NCBI GenBank assembly: GCA_014529385.2
Contig: CM043964.1
Span: forward strand, 133,952,420-134,016,419
Reading direction: 5' to 3'
Length of the DNA: 64,000 bases
Origin: Adiantum capillus-veneris
Lineage: Eukaryota; Streptophyta; Polypodiopsida; Polypodiales; Pteridaceae
Below are positions 58,000 through 64,000 of the stretch, piece after piece. Under the pieces are notes generated by a model. That model was not told the DNA's origin and searched no databases. It was given only the letters and a program-made list of their open reading frames with translations. Both the position numbers and the translations under genes were made by a program. Numbering within the stretch: the stretch's first letter is position 1; every line of letters starts with the position of its first letter.

Positions 58000-60900
58000 G
58001 CCACAGACAAGCTCCCGACACACCTCTCTCTCAGTGCACCACTCTTGGGGGATAAGCTTTATAGCAAGCTGAAGTGTAGGTCAATCCCCTTGGATCACTA
58101 TCATCCTACTGGTGGAAGATCGCTCAAACTGGAGCGCAGGGCCCATGAGGGTGGACCAAGCAGCAACACCCCATGTGTACTGTCGCGCTGTGGAAAGAGT
58201 TGGCATTAGCCCAAGACTCGAAGCCAAACCTGTTGTGCCATGGAGCAGTCCCACACACAGTGACGTTGACTCTCCAAAGGATGGTCACAAGCTGCACAGG
58301 CTGCCGAAAGGCCATTATGTACCAATCAGCTCCCCACTGCTGTAGCTCTGTGTGCAACTAGCCATTGGAACAAAGTGACTCGCCTCAGTTGTTTGAAGTC
58401 CCACAGCCGCTCCCAAAAGCTTGACAAGAACTGAGCTATGAGACCCTCCTCCTACCAATGAAGTGCTGCAGCAAGACGAGCCTCTCTCCGAACTGCCAAT
58501 ATGTGACGCCCCAGTCGAACAGTGTACTGAAAGAAAGGGATCCCAGGGTGGTCGGCTGAAGAGAAGGGGTCTCTTCAAAACCACTCTCCAAGGTCCCACT
58601 GCACTTGTCCCAGAGGGCATCTCTCCCAAGCCCAAAGCCTCCAATGGCCTGTCTCAAGATCTGTTGGGTCAGAATCTGTGACACAGGTCCTCCCACAGAT
58701 GCCCACTACTCGTATCCTCTGAAAACAACACTTTGCAACCTGTGGAGCCTCTATTGAGACTCTTTGTAGTCGACCCTTGCCCAATATCTCAAAGAACATG
58801 GGGGTACGGACTCCGAGCAACCACAAATTGCGATGAGGACCTCCCCAGTCGCGGTGAAGGCCCCCATCCATCTGGGAGCTGCTGTCTCTAGAGGGTGAGC
58901 CACTCAGCTGGTAAAGCCTCTGTAATGTCCTGGCACATGCTCTACACCCCTCTCATGCCTCATAGTTGGATGCTCTGTATCTCCTCTGGCAAAAACTAAA
59001 GCCAGTCGTCGAGAGTGCGGGATGGGCCCTCCCCCATGGGACCCCTAGAAACATGAGGCCTCCTACCAACCAAGTGGCTCCTGCTCATGAGCCTCTCCAA
59101 CCACCTGATCAGACCAACTCTACGCATGGGAACCCTAGAAACATGAGCCCCTCTAGCCTCCTGCTCAGACCAACTGGCACTCGAGCTCGAAGCCGCTGAA
59201 GCAACAACTCCTTCCAAGGGAAGCAATTCTCTGACAACAAACTTTCGAAGGAGGGCTTTGCTATGCTATGCTCGGTCGATGACCCCCAGTCCCCCTTGAG
59301 AACACGATAGGACGATGACCTGCCATGCTACTTTGGCTCGGGCTAACTGGGTGTCGCGCCTTGACCAAAGGAAGTTCTTGATCAGCCTCTCTAGCTGGCT
59401 GATACAAGAGCTCGAGAAGATCCAGCAAGACGTGATGTACCACATAGTAGCCAACAGCACCTGGTTGGCCACTACAACTCTGCTTGCCAAAGAGAGTCGT
59501 GCCGACTCCAATGCAGCAACTTCCTCCTAATGGACAAGAGGAGAGGAGCAATCTGCTCAGGGGACAAGTCCAGGCCAACCTGACAACCCAAGTAACGAGC
59601 TGTAATCCCAGGAGGAATCCATCTAAAACCCTCACCTGGTAACCAATCAAGCGTAGCAGCTTTGCCAACCCAGAAAGCTATTGTCTTCCTCCAATTGATC
59701 AGTGCGCCTGATGCACAATAGAACACCCCAATAGCCTGCGCACACCTGTGCAAATTGGCCTCTTGGCCCTCCAAGTACAAGGCTGAGTCGTCGGCAAACT
59801 CAGCTTCAAGAAGGTCATCTGCCCTAATAGGGAGCTCAAGACCACGCAAGCCAACCTGCTGAGAAGTCAAAAATATGCTCATCCCTCAGCATAAAACAAA
59901 AAGAGGAAGGGAGCAAGAGGGCAACCCTGTCTGACCGAACGCGTGAGCAAGAAGCGCTTCCCTCTTCTCCCTGCCAAAAGCACTTGACTGTGCGCACGTC
60001 TGTAGAGAGTTGACACACCTCTGATCCAAGCATCTGTGAAACCCATCCTGCGTAGAGTGCCCTCCAGGAAGTCCAAGTCAACTCTACCGTAGGCCTTCTC
60101 AAAATCAAGGAGTATCACCAAATCCTCTCCTCGGAGACGCGCGAGGGTAGACACCTCCCAAAAAGTGAAGATGTTGTCAAGGATACTACACTCCTTGACA
60201 AAACCTGTCTGGGTCTCATGTATAATGCTCTCTAGTAGTGGCTTGATCCTCAAGCTCATAGCCTTTGCTAGAATTTTGTAGGATGAGTTGAAGATGGTAA
60301 TGAGTCGCCACTATCAAATCTCATCCAAGGAGCCTCCCTCCTTGGGAATCGGGTAGATCAAGCCCTCACTCATGCTGTCAGGTATCTTGTAAGTGTGCAA
60401 AACGTACTAGAATGCGCTGCAAAGATCTGAACTAAGCAAGTCTCAGTACTCCAAGAAAAAGTTGGAAGTCAAACCATCCTCCCCTGGACAACTACCTCGT
60501 GGGAGTGCTCTAAGGGCCTCATGGAGCTCCTCTTGCTGGAGAGAAAGCTCCAGTCTCTGTCGCATCTCCTCAATAACAAGGCAAGGCATATGTGCCCAAA
60601 CACGCTCTCTGCATGAATCCTGACACTCTAACTGAGGCTCAGCTAACAACAGATCGCGATAGAAGTCAGTAGTAGCAACTGCACGCATATCCTCAGGCTC
60701 TAAAGCAACTGATCCGTCAGGTCTCCTGAACTGAGTAACACTCGTGTGCGCATGGCATGAAACCACTGTCTCAAAAAACTCCCCAGTAACTTTGTCACCC
60801 ACCTGGGTCCACTGAGATGCATGTCGATGGAAGGCAAACTCATGATGCCACTCCTCAATGCTAGTCAACTCCTGCCTAGCCTGCTGCATCTACTCCTCCA

Positions 60901-61825
60901 ACCAAGGATTGTCTGGATGTTGCTCCTACATCCTCTGCAAGGAAACAATGCCCCGTCGAAGACGTTTCTCGTCCTCCCTGGCTGCAGCCATGCGAACTGC
61001 AGACTCTTGAAGGAAGAAGTGACTAAGCTCTGCCAGTTCAGAGGCCACTCTACCAGCAGAGGTATCATGCATGTCCAAGCTCTCTCTCCAAAGTGCCTCC
61101 GCTCGCTCTCTAAGCTCTGGATCCAACAAGATCCTCTCGGGGATGCATAGCATCGCACCCCCTCTCCTTTGTCTGTCTGTCACACTGAGAATCATTGGCA
61201 CGTGGTCGGAAAAAGTAGTCCCTGCCAAGATGCAATGCTGCCAAACATCAGAAACCCTCATAGTCATACATAGCCGCTTCCAAGCTGCCAACTTAGCCCC
61301 GTGCACCATAGCATGGCCACCTCCAATCCTATCAGAGGGGTCCTCCAACATGTTGAAGTCCCCCCCAACACAGCATTGTTCTGCATGCATCAAAGACTCA
61401 ACAACATGAGGCCAAAACTCTACTCGTGCACTTGCCACATTAGGCGCATATATGTTCGAGAAACCCATGAGGCAACCCAGAACCTACATACTGCATTTTG
61501 CATAGTAATTCACTGAGCTCTACTTGGCACAATAATACCTTTGCCCACAATGACCTGCTGCCAAGAATCCGCAGTAGTCATACATAACCCCTTCCTGGAT
61601 ACCTCCAAGTCCAAATGCAACTGACCAAAACGTCTCATAGCGACCACGCAAAATCTGACCACATCGTCTAATGCGGCTCTCACAAAGATGATGCTCCTGT
61701 AGCATAAGAATATCATTCCCACCACCCACAAGGCATCACCGAAGTTCTTGGTGCGACCGACCCCTCTACTAACACTGAAGTTGGGCCCCTCCTAATCCCT
61801 GCACATTCCATGAGACGATCCTCAT
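58000..61825 (-). pseudogene. LINE ORF2: endonuclease-reverse transcriptase
   Basis: Starts MRIVSWNVQGLGG (61825). Endonuclease motifs: LQEHHLCESRI, NIYAPNVASARVEFWP, CVGGDFNMLEDPSDRIGG and TTFSDHVPM. After TAG codons near 60924 and 60443 the same frame continues to RT: RGEDLVILLDFEKAYGRVD, SVRQGCPLAPFLF and, after a shift at about 59880, EFADDSALYLEG (the FADD catalytic box). Then come TARYLGCQVGLDLSP, ASRVVVANQVLLATMWYITS and RLIKNFLW. The degenerate tail (58000-59000) lies where a zf-RVT would be. It nicks DNA and copies its own RNA by target-primed reverse transcription. Key residues are visible but the frame is broken at least four times. Confidence 0.88.
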
Positions 61826-61839
61826 GGTGTCAGTGAGAA

Positions 61840-63420
61840 AAAACAGATGCTGCAGTAGCAGCCAACCTCGTTATCTTTGAGGCCGGTTTGGATGGGGAAT
61901 AATCCGCATTCGAGCGACCTCTAGACAAACGCATCTGAAGTGACTGTCCCACCCAGGCCCAAGCCGAGCGTGTAGCCCGTATGGCTACATTCTCTGTCCA
62001 AGAATCCTCATGTACAAATACATAGCAAGGGGGGCTTTGAGTGTCAACAAACAAATGCACCACAATGTACCTCCAACCTGTTGTATCCGACGATGTCACA
62101 CTGAACTTGGCTAAAGGCCAAAGTGTCTATACCAAATCTGCCATCCCTAGGTCCCCTGTGTGGTGTGAGAACTCAATGGCCTTGACCTAGACCAAATCAA
62201 GAAATGTGTGCAGGGTCCACTTTGTAGGATTCCTGCCGCAGAACGGAAAGGAGAAACTTATCGCTGTATCCAAAGCCTCAGTGCCTTGGGCTGCTAGAAA
62301 GAGGACGTGGACTCGAAAGCAAGCATCCTCTAGGTCAGGAGAAGAATCACCTAGGAAACGTGTGAAGTTGTAATCGAAGAAGTCTCATCGTCTGCGAATG
62401 TCAAAGCTCGTCAAACCGCGAGGGACTGCTGCAAAAGGAGAGGTCTGAACCAGCAGGGACGTCCTCAAGTGGGGCTATCCTTCCTAAGCCATGCAACTCG
62501 TAGCGGAAGCACTACCAAGAGATCGTCTCGCTGCAGATGTGTGTCCAGCCACCGACGTCTCAGAAGTGTGGGATGAGTCGGGAGATGAGGTTGAGAGCCT
62601 CATCAGGGAGAGAGGAGCAAGAGGTGGGCGTGAAGCTGGAGGAGGGGGGGACGGAACGGAGGTGTAAGAAGGTGGAGGGAGGGAGGCGGTCGAGGCGGCG
62701 GAGCTCAGGTCGACGGAGCCTTCTCAGGGGGGTCCTGCTAAAGAGAGTCAAAACGGTTCCCTGTCGAAACCCAACGTTGTTGAGCTGCAGGAGGTCGACC
62801 AACAGGGGGGACAATGTGGCGAGTCCCTCCTGTCGGCGGCGGCCAGGCACCTTCTACCAACCGTCAGTTGATGATCGCTGGCCTCTGTCGAGGTACCAAC
62901 CTATGTGTCCTGGGTACCTGTCTCTTGGGCATGCTCAGCCTTGGGAGGCTGCACGTGCGCTATGGGTCAAGATCTCCTGCGAGGACACGCCTTTGCTAAG
63001 TGGCCCATCTGCCTGCAAATGAAGCACTGATTCAGGAGACACGAATACTCCACACTCTTGTCAAATCCAACCGCCGCTCACACGAGGCAACAGTATCACC
63101 TTCGGGAGGGAGTGTGTTTCTCGAACAAGAACCTGCACAGTAGGTAAACCTACGGCCTTGGCCACAAATGAAGCTGCAGTGCATGGTGACTCCAGAACTC
63201 TCCCCAACATGGAACCAATCCTAGGAAGTAGAGGGAGGTACTCTCTCCTCAAGCCTAGGAAGCAGACCGAAATAGGCAAGTCGGCCTCCTCCTCAAGCAC
63301 ATCTGTAGTAGGGTCGAAACCATGATGCTATTGTCTGAATAAGCTCGAGTTGCTTGGATACCGAGCGGGCTCATCGATATCACCTTGGCCGTCATCTCTG
63401 GAGACTCAAACTCTATCTAA
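61840..63420 (-). pseudogene. LINE ORF1 with DUF4283-like region and CCHC knuckle
   Basis: The minus strand (63300-63061) reads LPISVCFLGLRREYLPLLPR, VLESPCTAASFVAKAVGLP and RETHSLPKVILLP, resembling the DUF4283-type N-terminal domain of plant LINE ORF1. It is followed by the zinc knuckle QCFICRQMGHLAKACPRR at about 62985-63035 (C-x2-C-x4-H-x4-C). Downstream frames are scrambled (62560-62850 Arg/Pro rich, 61830-62099). It is a nucleic-acid-binding partner of ORF2. Several frameshifts are present. Confidence 0.6.
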
Positions 63421-64000
63421 TAATACCCTCTCCCGAGAATCTAGACATTAGTGATCTTATATATACCTTCATAAGTTCAAAATAGTTTGAATTCACAAAT
63501 TATAAAAGAAAATAAAGCACTCAAAAAACTATAAAAGCAAGGGACACAAGAAAAGGGCAAAAAAAAAAAAAACTAAATCACTTTATGTGCTACGAAACAA
63601 AACAAGATAAAACAAAACATTATTAACTTAAAAATCTTTTTAAAAAAGGCACACGCAAAATAAGTTGACGCAGCTTGCTTAGTTAAAACTTAAAACAAGT
63701 ACTCAACTTGAAACCAAAAAGGATAAGACATCTTAAAATTTTAATCCTAGAAGTCAAACTTCCCACAACAACTTCTAAAGGAACAAATTCTTAAGTCCTA
63801 ACGTAAGCTAAATACAAAATCGAAAAATGAATGCTACTACAAACCTACGAAGAAGAGGCTGAAAATAAACAAAGAAGTACTAAGATCCAAACTTGACAAT
63901 ATGTGACCTCAACTTTGCTGCTTGTCCAGACTCCAAACAGGAAGAAAAAGATTATCACCTTTATCATGCATAGCTTGGACAACAGCTATGGCATCCCTAC
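63421..64000. other. No gene seen
   Basis: AT-rich sequence with poly(A) runs (13 A at about 63560). No coding or repeat recognised. Confidence 0.5.

Larger units (their letters stand above)
57584..63420 (-). mobile_element. Minus-strand LINE (non-LTR retrotransposon), nearly full length
   Basis: Its 3' end is a run of 10 T at 57584-57593 (a poly(A) tail on the minus strand). ORF2 runs from 61825 to about 58000 and ORF1 from about 63420 to 61840. It is inserted into the plus-strand LINE at 56199-57583, cutting it within its endonuclease. The 5' end is uncertain, and a target duplication was not identified. Confidence 0.82.

Overview
This is a repeat-rich nuclear window from a land plant. The evidence is spliceosomal GT-AG introns, plant-type Ty3/gypsy elements primed by initiator tRNA-Met (PBS TGGTATCAGAGC), plant-type LINEs, a CACTA-like end and long CT/GT microsatellites. 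The species cannot be fixed from sequence alone. The LINE and gypsy proteins gave me a weak impression of a fern or another large-genome lineage. No intact host gene was found. Nearly every coding stretch belongs to a mobile element and is broken by stops or frameshifts.

1-18.4 kb is a nested LTR-retrotransposon block. Element A (minus) has gag-protease at 1-1842, its leader at 10725-11156 and part of its 5' LTR at 11157-12255. Element B (plus, 1848-10724, same family, chromovirus-like, CTCTT target duplication) sits in A's leader. Element C (minus) cuts A's LTR at 12256. C has a 934-bp LTR, one decayed ORF of about 1,170 codons without recognisable pol domains, and a 285-bp-period tandem array with palindromes.

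18.4-24.2 kb is mostly gene-free. It holds a GA repeat, a CACTA-like terminus, a 382-bp tandem duplication and the 3' end of a minus-strand LINE.

24.2-33.9 kb is the most unusual region: a candidate 9.7-kb DNA transposon bounded by imperfect inverted repeats and carrying four intron-containing, decayed genes in order + - + -. The first encodes an unrecognised transposase-like protein. The third starts with MARTKQTARK (the histone H3 tail), contains a Ulp1/C48-like protease region and ends in a lysine-rich linker-histone-like tail. Between the divergent second and third genes lies an array of inverted motif pairs.

33.9-49 kb is an old minus-strand gypsy element (G) split by two LTR-type insertions. 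F (34767-41807, ACAAA target duplication) carries a triplicated CT-rich block, (GT)56 and a mitochondrial ribosomal protein mL53 pseudogene. H (42388-45986) is probably a solo LTR. Small tandem duplications follow.

49-64 kb is LINE and LTR debris: a plus LINE with poly(A) tail (to 52037), fragments of two related gypsy-type elements in opposite orientation (52.4-55.7 kb), a plus-strand LINE ORF1/endonuclease start (56.2-57.6 kb) and a long minus-strand LINE (57584 to about 63420) inserted into it.
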